Source: Christiangramia gaetbulicola
GTDB lineage: Bacteria; Bacteroidota; Bacteroidia; Flavobacteriales; Flavobacteriaceae
Direction: 5' to 3'
Assembly (NCBI RefSeq): GCF_003054225.1
Contig: NZ_QBKQ01000001.1
Span: 1,400,847 to 1,464,846, forward strand
DNA: 64,000 bases
Part shown: in pieces, positions 25,901 through 33,232 of the stretch
Layout: each line of letters begins with the position of its first letter
Numbering within the stretch: the stretch's first letter is position 1
Notes under the pieces: model-generated
What the model was told of the DNA's origin: nothing
Database searches by the model: none
The model's input: the letters and a program-made list of their open reading frames with translations, nothing else
Position numbers and translations under genes: made by a program

Positions 25901-27397
25901 CTGGCTCATGAAGATACTCAAAGTCCATGGACTTCTGTTGGATTCAACGGAGATCTTGTATTCGCGAGTTCAACGAGATTCATTGCACCGGAAAGTGGTT
26001 TCAATCTATCTCATATTCAAACCTGGTATGCATGGGGTGACTGGTTAAATTCAGACCTTACTGTAGAGATCAGGGTTGGAAACCAGCTGGAAGATTCAGA
26101 TGTACTTTATAAAGAAACTTTGAACTATGTAGCAGAAACTGCAAATGTTGATGGAGAGCTTATCACTCTTGCCCTTGGTGAGACGGTAGATCTTCAGCCA
26201 TATGAGAAGTTCTTTGTGGTGATCACTTATCCGCTTGGTGCTAACTATCCACAGGGTCTTGGTTATGTCGACGCTCACGAAAGCAACAGGTATAAGTTCT
26301 ACAATGCAGGTTTCTGGTGGGATATCGCCGATGCAGGATTGTCCAATTCAGGATGGATCGTACGTGCCGGGGAAGTAGAGGCAGCTCAGAAGAACTGGCT
26401 TACTTTAACTGGAAATACCACTGGAGATGTTGCCGCAGGAGCGACTATGGATATGAATGTTGAATTAAATCCAGCCAGAGCTTCCAAGGCAAGTAATTTC
26501 GCGATGCTTAATATTGAAACCAATGATCCAGAGATGGAACTGGTAAGTATCCCGGTTACCCTTGATATTAACCAGGCGCCAGATCTAGTTGCTGATGAGA
26601 TGTATTATGTTAATGAGAACGAAACGCTTAATATAAGCTTAGGTACTTCAGATCTTGAAGGAGACCTGGTTGCAGGAGCGAGAATGGCAGAGGCTAATCC
26701 TAAGACCGAACTTAACTTCGCTGAAGGAATGGTAGACTTCTCATTCAGTCCAGACTTTGAGGATGCGGGAATTCATACTTTCGACGTGATCCTTGAAGAT
26801 GAAAATGGAATCGAAGGAACTTCTACTATCAAAGTTGAGGTTGTAGATGTGAACAGAGCTCCTGAAGCAAACCTTTTAGATAACCAGACCTTGAATCTTT
26901 ATACAGGTGAATATCGTCTGGACTTGAGTTCAGTGTTTACCGATCCCGATGGTGACCAGGTAAGTTCATTGACTCCAACTTCGAGTAGTGAGGTAGTGGA
27001 GATATTTGTGAACGATAACAATATGCTGGTTACCCCATCTACTTTGGGTACTTCTACTATCACCCTTAAAGGAGTTGATGGTAGAGGCGGAGAGATCACA
27101 ACAACATTTGATGTGGTTGTAGTAGACAAGGTTACCAATGACAGCGACTTAGAAGAAAGCTGGAAGGTTCATCCAAACCCTGTGAAAGAGGTAATGTATG
27201 TGAAGTTGTACAGCCCGGTGATGGAAAAGATGAACATCAGATTCTATAATACTCTTGGAGCACTGGTAAAAACGACTCAGTCTGAAGGCTCAGACTCGAT
27301 GATCGAAGTGCCAGTCTCTAACCTTAGTCCTGGTATTTATTTTGTAGAAATAACTACAGAAAATGCCAGATCTGTAAAGAAGATTGTGAAAAATTGA
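19964..27397 (+). CDS. Giant secreted S8 subtilase with T9SS C-terminal sorting domain
   Basis: A 2,477-residue secreted serine protease. Start: the frame is open from 19802, but a normal signal peptide (MNKITQLFKKLGILTIMLWM ... LMAQ) begins at 19964, so I choose that ATG. A propeptide-like region (FVPGKVRIKIKP) precedes the S8 domain at about 185-475. Its triad is D206 (VVDGGVD), H261 (DHGTHVAGT) and S439 (GTSMATPHASG). A fibronectin III-like domain follows. Next come several ASH/choice-of-anchor-D-like modules and two pairs of duplicated beta-rich modules. A cadherin-like domain lies near 2,300 (NRAPEANLLDNQTLNLYTG). The final ~85 residues from VHPNPVKEVMYVK to VKKIVKN are a type A T9SS sorting domain. 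The protein is thus exported by T9SS and probably surface-attached or released. It is co-transcribed with the PorV-like gene. Confidence 0.93.
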   Translation: MNKITQLFKKLGILTIMLWMAGSLNLMAQNSDFVPGKVRIKIKPDKLELVVKDLNKASTSGVLKTGLSSFDKISARYAASKMRRLFPDAGKNEAKHIKHGLHLWYEINVENEADIKAVANEYGGNEYISWAEPIRQKSLNYSGSSVVERPSAAAMETTTNDPYLSDQWHLSNDGSLEGSVAGSDINAPKAWDISMGKSNVIVAVVDGGVDTDHEDLKDNMWINTAELNGTPGEDDDFNGYVDDVYGYNFAENQGEITDQDHGTHVAGTVAATSNNGKGVAGVAGGSGNGDGVKIISAQVFSDNGSGSFAPAIVYGADNGAVISQNSWGYQSAGAFEQAVLDAIDYFIEEAGNYPGSPMKGGVVLFAAGNNGRDEIHYPSYYDQTIAIASTGTDYKKANYSNYGTWVDLTTTGGSLRQGNKSQVLSTLPDNRYGYMQGTSMATPHASGIAALVISKYGSETFTSEDLKKRLFRGIREIDSHNPEFEGKLGLGFMDAYLALAPDDEQAPETISDLTLLGTSEDFATLSFTVPSDAGDTTPYEYKLQWSKNMDMSEASEMMVANDFSNVGDLIETTVEGLDFETTYYFTVTAIDRWGNAAEASNQVEATTNQGPDIATDVANINVNIDTQVDENALENFKILNQQDGILNWDSEIRQVSNFQSYTRAALPARGTTVSANQLTVKQEPVEFVQKFETRNAVQNAWESSEKKYHGINPIYIIGETDTTATNSSATRFRVDEADGFNLTYVKAYLNLDQEDGPAILEIYKGEELLEDNLIYSDDQFVGRSENDSRYHGYNLKEQLFFEQGTTFWIVFHIPAGNLYPLGVGPEQSPEQSDNALMSFDLGETWVPLAGAMNNDQFVWAVTAASNVEPLHNYMTLNPTEGQILGVGEQDMEVAIDASQLINGNYKSNIVINSNDSDTPIHRVAADVTVTGHKPALATNNILDFGSVFNGLSATREMTIQNTGFGRFRTRTVTSSSPSFKVNTSTFSLNVAAKSETTMSITYTPSGVGNENAEITLTSWNGDVHTFNVFGVGTESAHIEADPAVVNFENINVGDNAQASFTLKNTGEYPLQYGFPAFTEDVSHIENLPESVQRYPYVMERTPYNGYEFNDISTSGTDITEFFKSNPMNNYYNVDLGFDFPFFGKAVDHMYITKYGVLTLGKNGNFNSTSKFHSAQLPDGYISGLLKEWALSKAGSIHLKREVGKLIVQYTDVRHSNDRDNVAITFQIELYSDGDIKLIYDKFDGLFSYQLRSFYSAIENEAKNDGVLVNSSSDKVELPMMPQQIVHIHSPGLGLIKEVTEAKGMIQPGESKEVMITLDGEKLIEGTHKEYISVLSNDPFNSSIPLEVNIDVVGGGESELILSETEVDLGDNFQQAEVRGIIGAKNEGSKQIEITDINFANASLRFEGESSVVIEPNQTLFIEYTLNTSEVGAVNNTLTLTDSEGATYEVAFTGNVIDAPGIEVMETEYSVSMNPDEEMTKSFKVTNTGKSTLEYAIAATEHVTVQQPAAQNSVPEFTYVHRSTYDETMQPNAQWIKLNEEDKVQFYLADGDLWEVLDLPFEFEFYEEKYDKVWMSSQGVLSFDEIEDESLSYFVPPSVPNDDELNNIISPYFAAGGPNTNLAEDQWGRYMKAFDDKVVFEWRGYNNLFYIGGEFSIQAILYKNGKIKFQYKNDPSKPIRAFYGLIGIENKDGSDGTQIAYYQDYLANEVAVEFNPATKETLEAGASREYDLTFNTNGANAGTYEESLKVINNTPLTPEVVVPINLEVSGDAELTFIPETVDLGEEMVGPDAAYMHDVAFKNTGKKTMTVNNIRVEDASTATIEHLVWHFRWGWSWQPIGATDSFTVEPGFESKTFRLTVSPQTPNDAYTNKVLVDTDFGTTEELLIKAAFKLPPSFTVNNEEIYHLAFNDDVYTHTLNMGNVDGESPLNYTIGMNYMRTDVSPAAAPLNSDVDATLLRNDVSFEPNYSIVQNNEEFANILAHEDTQSPWTSVGFNGDLVFASSTRFIAPESGFNLSHIQTWYAWGDWLNSDLTVEIRVGNQLEDSDVLYKETLNYVAETANVDGELITLALGETVDLQPYEKFFVVITYPLGANYPQGLGYVDAHESNRYKFYNAGFWWDIADAGLSNSGWIVRAGEVEAAQKNWLTLTGNTTGDVAAGATMDMNVELNPARASKASNFAMLNIETNDPEMELVSIPVTLDINQAPDLVADEMYYVNENETLNISLGTSDLEGDLVAGARMAEANPKTELNFAEGMVDFSFSPDFEDAGIHTFDVILEDENGIEGTSTIKVEVVDVNRAPEANLLDNQTLNLYTGEYRLDLSSVFTDPDGDQVSSLTPTSSSEVVEIFVNDNNMLVTPSTLGTSTITLKGVDGRGGEITTTFDVVVVDKVTNDSDLEESWKVHPNPVKEVMYVKLYSPVMEKMNIRFYNTLGALVKTTQSEGSDSMIEVPVSNLSPGIYFVEITTENARSVKKIVKN

Positions 27398-27418
27398 TTA
27401 AAATTCCTCTCTTTTTTA

Positions 27419-27449
27419 AACCCGGCTCCCTTACAGAGCCGGGTTTTTT
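27419..27449 (+). terminator. Rho-independent terminator of the PorV-like/subtilase operon
   Basis: AACCCGGCTC (27419-27428) pairs with GAGCCGGGTT (27436-27445), followed by TTTTTATTTT. Confidence 0.93.
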
Positions 27450-27589
27450 ATTTTAAGCTATGCCGATATAAGTTGTTTGATTACAGTTATTTGATAGTTA
27501 AAAACTTGTTGAAGAGAATTAAATAATTTAATTTATAAATCCTAAGTCATCCCCCTGATGCTTGATTGTTGAACTTTCAAATTTGAGGG

Positions 27590-28144
27590 ATGAAAAAATA
27601 TTTCTTTACACTGTTTATAGTAATATTCCTTGGTGCCTGCCAGGGCGATGAAGTTACCAACGATCCACTATTAGACGATATTTATGATGCAAAGCCAGAC
27701 TTCGTTGAATATTTCAGGGCTGAAATAAACGGAGAAACTTTTGAGGTCCTTAACGGGGATCAGATTAAAGGTACCGTCTACCCCAGTGACGATACTGGAA
27801 ATATAAACTTCGATTTTCTCGCAGAAATCTCAAAGAAGGAGCTTGAAACAGATTTTTATGAAGCTTTCAATTTCAAGGTCTGCTTTTTTGATGGGCCGGG
27901 AACTTATTATACGGGTACGAGAGAAACCGTAAGCTGGGCTATGTACTGGTATGATTTTGAATTATGGGAAAATCATTATGCCTTTGGAACAGAACCGGGC
28001 ACTGTAACCATCACCAAATTTACCGACCAGGTTGTAGAGGGGACTTTTAGCTTTGAAGGTTTTAACAATCAACTTGAAAACACGATCCTTGCCGAGGGTG
28101 AGTTTGGGATCATCCTGGAATCTAAAGAGGTTTATCACAACTAG
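27590..28144 (+). CDS. Lipoprotein of unknown function
   Basis: A 184-residue lipoprotein. The signal peptide ends in the lipobox LGAC (Cys at residue 17), and the mature protein begins CQGDEVTND. Acidic residues close behind the lipidated Cys resemble the lipoprotein export signal of Bacteroidota, so it may face the cell surface (inference). The body is beta-rich, with one conserved-looking GTYYTGTRETVSWAMYWYDF stretch and the closing pattern GTVTITKFTDQVVEGTFSFEG. That layout is seen in small Bacteroidota lipoproteins of the DUF6252 kind; I give that family only tentatively. It is monocistronic and lies at the boundary with the polysaccharide locus. Confidence 0.75.
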   Translation: MKKYFFTLFIVIFLGACQGDEVTNDPLLDDIYDAKPDFVEYFRAEINGETFEVLNGDQIKGTVYPSDDTGNINFDFLAEISKKELETDFYEAFNFKVCFFDGPGTYYTGTRETVSWAMYWYDFELWENHYAFGTEPGTVTITKFTDQVVEGTFSFEGFNNQLENTILAEGEFGIILESKEVYHN

Positions 28145-28864
28145 TTGAATGGAATTTAAATTCAATACTTACCCTACCTAAATTCTTGGCAAAATAATTT
28201 CATTCCAGGTTTCTAAATCCGGTATAGATAGCTTAATTATACGCAATAAACCTTCCCAAGTTAAATATTTAGGGGGTGTTATTCTATTCGGCAAATTAAT
28301 TGAAGTGATATGCGTTTCATAATCTCTAATTTACCTTTAGTCTATTTTCTTAAAATTTATAACTAGCTAGTATTCAACATGTTAAAAATTTAAGATTTGC
28401 AGTTTTCTTATATAATTTCGATTAAATTGTTTATTTCTAAAACTTATGCTTTTAATAATAGATATTTTTATTAATTACTTAACGAAAGGGTTGAGGTATA
28501 CTTAATATTATGTTCTGATAGTAAAATGTAGGACGTAAATTTAACATTTCGTTGTTGCCAGAATTGATTCAATTTCTTAATTTCATCTTAACATTTACTA
28601 TTACCCTACGATTTAGTTTCCCTACTTTTTATAATTTTTTTTCTCCCCTTATCACTTAATATTCCTACTCAAGAGCAATAATCATTGTGACTCTTGTGGC
28701 GAAGCCATATCTAATTAGCATTAACTTCGACCATAAGATCAAATTTTCTTCCCCCCGCGCAGCAATATTTACGCTGTTTTTTACCCAATTCTGAATTATT
28801 TATTGACTGGAATTCTTAATCGAATTCCCTTAGTGTTTAATACTAATTTTTAAAAATTGTATGT
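28145..28864. other. AT-rich 720-base leader of the polysaccharide locus
   Basis: No gene is seen in either strand. The stretch starts with a palindrome GAATTTAAATTC (28152-28163) just after the lipoprotein stop. Its last third has small stems (28670-28707) and a weak hairpin GCAGC...GCTGT followed by six T (28759-28782), which could act as an attenuator. Long untranslated leaders ahead of a UpxY-type gene are typical for capsule loci of this phylum, where the antiterminator loads on the leader RNA. No invertible promoter (a pair of long inverted repeats) is visible. Confidence 0.5.
28670..28707 (+). promoter_or_regulatory. Paired small stems in the leader, candidate UpxY loading site
   Basis: CAAGAG (28670-28675) pairs with CTCTTG (28691-28696), and TGGC-GAA-GCCA (28697-28707) follows at once. 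A short hairpin near a NusG-paralogue gene recalls the ops/JUMPstart arrangement, though the ops sequence itself is absent. Function is speculative. Confidence 0.3.
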
Positions 28865-29338
28865 ATGGGGTGGTATGTCTTGTATACAAAGCCACGGTCT
28901 GAAATAAAAGTTGCAGATAGTCTGGCCGAGGCTAATTTTGAAGTTTATTGTCCTACCATTAAAGAGGTTCGGCAATGGAGCGACCGGAAGAAAAAAGTTG
29001 AGGTTCCCTTATTTTCCTCTTATCTATTCATAAAGATCAAAAACAGCGAAAGGGCTAAGGTTTTTAATTATCCCGGAGTGATTAAATATTTGTTTTGGCT
29101 GGGAAAACCTGCAATTGCCAGGGATGAAGAAATTGAAGTAATTAAAAACTGGCTGGAAAAGGATACTTATGATCATTTTACTATAGAGAGTATTTCACCT
29201 GGCGACAGGGTTAAAATAAAATCTGGTCCCTTTCAAAATAAAGAAGGTATTGTACAGGATATTGGTTCTAAAAGAATGCGCCTTATTTTGAAGGAAATGG
29301 GCCTTACAGTAAATGTCAAATTGAAGGAAATCGCCTAA
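28865..29338 (+). CDS. UpxY/NusG-family transcription antiterminator
   Basis: A 157-residue NusG paralogue. The NGN domain starts MGWYVLYTKPRSEIKVADSL and contains FSSYLFIKI, the RNA-polymerase-contacting core. The KOW motif lies near 115-140 (GDRVKIKSGPFQNKEGIVQD). It is shorter than housekeeping NusG, lacks NusE operon context and stands first in a polysaccharide locus. Both points match UpxY/RfaH-type specialised antiterminators that keep polymerase going through long glycan operons. Likely target: its own operon, over the following 28 kb on the same strand. Confidence 0.92.
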   Translation: MGWYVLYTKPRSEIKVADSLAEANFEVYCPTIKEVRQWSDRKKKVEVPLFSSYLFIKIKNSERAKVFNYPGVIKYLFWLGKPAIARDEEIEVIKNWLEKDTYDHFTIESISPGDRVKIKSGPFQNKEGIVQDIGSKRMRLILKEMGLTVNVKLKEIA

Positions 29339-29574
29339 ATTATTGAATCAATTGATAGGAAATAGTATGTCAATTCCAAAAATTATAGACTAAACCGTAG
29401 TATAATTCTCTCATTTAGAATATGAGTTGAATTAATATTCTTACTTGATAAAATCTATAAAAAGGAATAGCAGGATTTTCTACTTCAATATTATAAAAGT
29501 TAAGCCTTAACAGTTGCTATACATAGTTAAGAGTACCCGAAAAATCTTATTATTTAAATGAAAACCACTGGAAT

Positions 29575-30687
29575 ATGAAAGTTGCATTAATAACAGGTGT
29601 TACAGGACAGGATGGTGCCTATCTGAGTGAATTTCTTTTGGGTAAAGGATATGTTGTTCACGGGCTAAAAAGGAGATCTTCTCAATTTAATACAGCCAGA
29701 ATAGATCATCTTTACCAGGATCCTCATGAAGAAAATAGAAATTTCATTTTGCATTATGGGGATATGACAGATAGTACATCGATAATAAGGTTGATCCAGC
29801 AAATAAAACCTGATGAAATATACAATTTAGCGGCTATGAGTCATGTCCAGGTTTCATTTGAGACGCCAGAGTATACTGGTAATACCGACGCCTTAGGTGT
29901 ACTGCGTATTTTAGATGCAGTTAGGTTATTGGGACTTGAACAAAAAACAAAGGTCTATCAGGCCTCGACCTCTGAATTATATGGAAAGGTCCTGGAAGTT
30001 CCGCAAACTGAGAAAACTCCATTTTATCCTAGAAGTCCTTATGCAATTGCAAAAATGTATGGTTTTTGGGTTACCGTAAATTATCGTGAAGCCTATGATA
30101 TGTTTGCCTGCAACGGAATTCTTTTTAATCATGAATCACCTATACGTGGAGAAACCTTTGTCACCAGAAAAATAACCAGAGCAATATCAAGAATTGCTTT
30201 AGGACTACAGGATAAAATGTATTTGGGAAATCTGGATGCCCGCAGAGACTGGGGACATGCTAAGGATTATGTTAGAGTCATGTGGATGATATTACAGGCA
30301 GAGGAGCCAGAAGATTGGGTCATAGCCACAGGAATATCGACCAGTGTAAGGGATTTTGTAATAGCAGCTTTTGGAGAAATTGGAGTTGAGCTGGAATTTC
30401 AAGGTAAAGATTTACAAGAGAAGGCCTTTGTGAAATATTGCTCGAACCCAGACTTTCAGTTAGAGATCGGAAAAGAAATTCTTTCAATTGATCCACGATA
30501 TTTCCGACCTACAGAAGTTGATTTATTAGTAGGAGATTCTACAAAAGCACGGACGAAATTAGGATGGAAACCAGAATATAATCTTGTAACCTTGATTAAA
30601 GAAATGATGGAAAGTGATCTTAATCTTATGAGAAGGGAAAGATACCTTAATGAGGTTGGCTTTAAAACCCTTAACTACTACGAATAG
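29575..30687 (+). CDS. gmd: GDP-mannose 4,6-dehydratase
   Basis: A 370-residue extended SDR enzyme that converts GDP-D-mannose to GDP-4-keto-6-deoxymannose, first step to GDP-L-fucose. Visible motifs: [10 protein letters not shown] (NADP binding, residues 8-17), [13 protein letters not shown], the catalytic QASTSELYG with [10 protein letters not shown] (YxxxK), and [17 protein letters not shown]. Length and order match GMD throughout. It follows the antiterminator after 236 AT-rich bases without recognisable structure. Its product is the substrate of fcl two genes downstream. Confidence 0.97.
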   Translation: MKVALITGVTGQDGAYLSEFLLGKGYVVHGLKRRSSQFNTARIDHLYQDPHEENRNFILHYGDMTDSTSIIRLIQQIKPDEIYNLAAMSHVQVSFETPEYTGNTDALGVLRILDAVRLLGLEQKTKVYQASTSELYGKVLEVPQTEKTPFYPRSPYAIAKMYGFWVTVNYREAYDMFACNGILFNHESPIRGETFVTRKITRAISRIALGLQDKMYLGNLDARRDWGHAKDYVRVMWMILQAEEPEDWVIATGISTSVRDFVIAAFGEIGVELEFQGKDLQEKAFVKYCSNPDFQLEIGKEILSIDPRYFRPTEVDLLVGDSTKARTKLGWKPEYNLVTLIKEMMESDLNLMRRERYLNEVGFKTLNYYE

Positions 30688-30714
30688 CTATAATTTCTTT
30701 AGATCTTAATAAGA

Positions 30715-31965
30715 ATGGCTACAGATTTAAAATACGATTATCTCTTAATAGGAGCAGGGATCATGGGTATGACCATAGCCTATGAACTAAAAAAAGCTGA
30801 ACCCGATGCCCGCATTGCTATAATTGAGAAAGAACAAAACGTAGCAATGCATGCCAGTGGCAGGAACAGTGGAGTATTACATGCTGGTTTTTATTATAGT
30901 CCAGATTCAATGAAGGCAAGATTTACAAGAGATGGCAATAAGTTAATGAAGGAGTTTTGCAGGAATAATGGAATAAAAGTAAATGAATGTAAAAAAGTAG
31001 TGGTTGCTCAAAATGAAGAAGAACTTAAAGCCTTATTCGAATTGGAAAGGAGAGGGAAAGAAAATGGGGTTGAACTCTATTTAGTAAATGAGGAAGAACT
31101 TCAAAAGATAGAGCCTAATGCAAAAACCTATAAGTATGCTCTTTTTTCCCCAACAACTGCAACAGTGGATCCCAGGGAAGTTTGCCAGGTTCTAAAGAAT
31201 GATTTGCTGAACAAGGGAATACGGTTTTTTTTCAATAGCGGTTATATAGAAAGGAACGGAAACAATGTGATAACCAAAAGCCATATTTTTAATGCGAGAT
31301 TTGTAATTAATTGTGCAGGACTGTACGCGGATAAGATTGCCCGTGATTTTGGATTTTCAGACTCCTACACCATCATTCCTTTTAAAGGACGATATTTGAA
31401 ATATTCAGGAGAAGTAAGACCGGTTTCCACAAATATATACCCGGTTCCTAACCTGGAGAATCCATTCCTTGGAGTACATTATACGATCACTTCAAAAGGT
31501 GATATAAAAATTGGGCCTACGGCAATGCCTGCATTTTGGAGGGAAAACTATAAAGGCTTAAGTAATTTCAGACTTAATGAATTTCTTGAGATCATATATT
31601 TTGAAGGTAAATTGTTTTTTAGAAATGCTTTTAATTTTAGAAAACTTGCCTGGTCTGAAATTAAAAAAAACAACAAAAAATATTTTGCAGGTTTAGCCTT
31701 GAGCCTGGTCAAATCTGTTGATGCTTCAAAATTCGATCAATGGCTTCCTTCAGGTATAAGAGCCCAATTATTAAATAAGGAAAGCCTTCAGTTAGAAATG
31801 GACTTTATAGTGGAAGGAGATGAGAATTCCCTGCATTTACTAAATGCAGTTTCCCCGGCCTTTACCTGTAGTTTTGCCCTTGCAAAATTCATAGTCCAGG
31901 AAAAGCTGAGACTTGGCAACAAGGTCGATTTAACCACAAGTTTAAGCTCTACAGGAACAATTTGA
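30715..31965 (+). CDS. FAD-dependent oxidoreductase, L-2-hydroxyglutarate oxidase (LhgO) family
   Basis: A 416-residue FAD protein of the DAO fold. The dinucleotide site is LLIGAGIMGMTIAYEL (residues 10-25). ASGRNSGVLHAGFYY is the LhgO-family signature around the flavin-contacting loop. FVINCAGLYADKIA lies near 198. A substrate-side loop with IPFKGRYLK follows. The family oxidises L-2-hydroxyglutarate, but its placement between gmd and fcl is unusual. It could act on a glycan-related 2-hydroxy acid or sugar acid, or be a passenger gene. Spacing of 27 bases upstream and 19 downstream supports co-transcription. Confidence 0.85.
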   Translation: MATDLKYDYLLIGAGIMGMTIAYELKKAEPDARIAIIEKEQNVAMHASGRNSGVLHAGFYYSPDSMKARFTRDGNKLMKEFCRNNGIKVNECKKVVVAQNEEELKALFELERRGKENGVELYLVNEEELQKIEPNAKTYKYALFSPTTATVDPREVCQVLKNDLLNKGIRFFFNSGYIERNGNNVITKSHIFNARFVINCAGLYADKIARDFGFSDSYTIIPFKGRYLKYSGEVRPVSTNIYPVPNLENPFLGVHYTITSKGDIKIGPTAMPAFWRENYKGLSNFRLNEFLEIIYFEGKLFFRNAFNFRKLAWSEIKKNNKKYFAGLALSLVKSVDASKFDQWLPSGIRAQLLNKESLQLEMDFIVEGDENSLHLLNAVSPAFTCSFALAKFIVQEKLRLGNKVDLTTSLSSTGTI

Positions 31966-31984
31966 TTTCAATTTTATAATAGGA

Positions 31985-33160
31985 ATGCTGATGCTGAAAA
32001 ATTCTAAAATTTATGTTGCTGGGCACAATGGTTTGGTTGGAAGTGCCATTACAAGGAATCTTCGAAGCAAAGGATATTCAAATATTCTTACCAGATCACA
32101 TGAAGAACTTGATCTAAAGGACTGCGAAGCCGTCAGGACATTTTTTGAAGAGGAGAAGCCAGATTATGTTTTCCTGGCAGCTGCAAAAGTCGGTGGAATT
32201 GTCGCTAATAATAAATACAGAGCCGATTTTCTTTATGAAAACTTAATGATTCAAACGAATGTAATTCATCAAAGTTATCTTCATGGAGTTAAAAAGTTGC
32301 TGTTTTTAGGGAGTACCTGTATATATCCTAAAAACTGTCCGCAGCCTATAAAAGAGGAATACCTTCTTACCGGAAGCTTAGAATATACTAATGAGCCTTA
32401 TGCTATTGCGAAAATAGCCGGGATGAAAATGTGCGAATCTTATAATCTTCAATACGGTACTAACTTCATTTCAGCAATGCCTACTAACCTATACGGTCCT
32501 GGAGACAATTTTGATCTTGAAAAATCTCACGTTTTACCCGCTCTACTCAGGAAGATGTACATAGGTAAACTTCTGGAAAAAAACGATTGGGAAGCTCTAC
32601 AAGTTCATCTACGAGAAATGCCCTTGAATGGGATAAAAAACAAAAAAACAAGCAAAGACGAAATTATCAGATCTCTGGAAAACTATGGAATAAAGCTAGA
32701 TAATGGCCAGGTGAGGGTGGAAATCTGGGGTACAGGAAAACCCTTAAGAGAATTTCTATGGAGTGAGGATATGGCCGATGCCTGCGTGTTTCTAATGGAA
32801 AGAATAGATTTTAAGGATATTGTTTCCTCCATGGATAATAATGAAATAAGGAATTCTCATATGAATATTGGTACTGGCAAAGAAATATCAATTAAAGATC
32901 TGGCTGAACTGATAAAAGATATAGTAGGATTTGAAGGAGAACTATATTTTAATAAATCCAAAAAAGATGGAACCTTAAGAAAGGTCACAGACACTTCAAA
33001 ATTGAATGACCTTGGATGGAGTGCTAGTGTTAATTTGAAGGAAGGTATTAATTGGATGTTCACAGACCTTCGAAACCTAATTAAGAAAAGGGAAAAATCA
33101 GATTCCCCAATAGACATAATGGAAAGGGTTTTAAAAGTTTCGCAGAAACCAGTAGAATGA
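31985..33160 (+). CDS. fcl: GDP-L-fucose synthase
   Basis: A 391-residue GDP-4-keto-6-deoxymannose epimerase/reductase that completes GDP-L-fucose. Motifs: YVAGHNGLVGSAI (NADP), AAAKVGGIVANN (family signature), GSTCIYPKNCPQPIKEE with the catalytic Cys, and NEPYAIAKIAG (YxxxK). SAMPTNLYGPGDNFD is also diagnostic. It is longer than the E. coli enzyme (321) because of an insertion at about 195-250 (KNDWEALQVHLREM to NYGIKLDNGQ), known from some Bacteroidota homologues. An alternative ATG two codons later is possible. Confidence 0.96.
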   Translation: MLMLKNSKIYVAGHNGLVGSAITRNLRSKGYSNILTRSHEELDLKDCEAVRTFFEEEKPDYVFLAAAKVGGIVANNKYRADFLYENLMIQTNVIHQSYLHGVKKLLFLGSTCIYPKNCPQPIKEEYLLTGSLEYTNEPYAIAKIAGMKMCESYNLQYGTNFISAMPTNLYGPGDNFDLEKSHVLPALLRKMYIGKLLEKNDWEALQVHLREMPLNGIKNKKTSKDEIIRSLENYGIKLDNGQVRVEIWGTGKPLREFLWSEDMADACVFLMERIDFKDIVSSMDNNEIRNSHMNIGTGKEISIKDLAELIKDIVGFEGELYFNKSKKDGTLRKVTDTSKLNDLGWSASVNLKEGINWMFTDLRNLIKKREKSDSPIDIMERVLKVSQKPVE

Positions 33161-33232
33161 AGCTTATTACTGTAAAAAGTAGAAGTTTCGAACTTGATTT
33201 AATAAATAATCGAAATTTACCGGAAGGATTAA

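Noticed and set aside
28145..28864. Invertible promoter as in Bacteroides capsule loci
   Set aside because: No pair of long inverted repeats around a promoter could be found, and no invertase gene is nearby.
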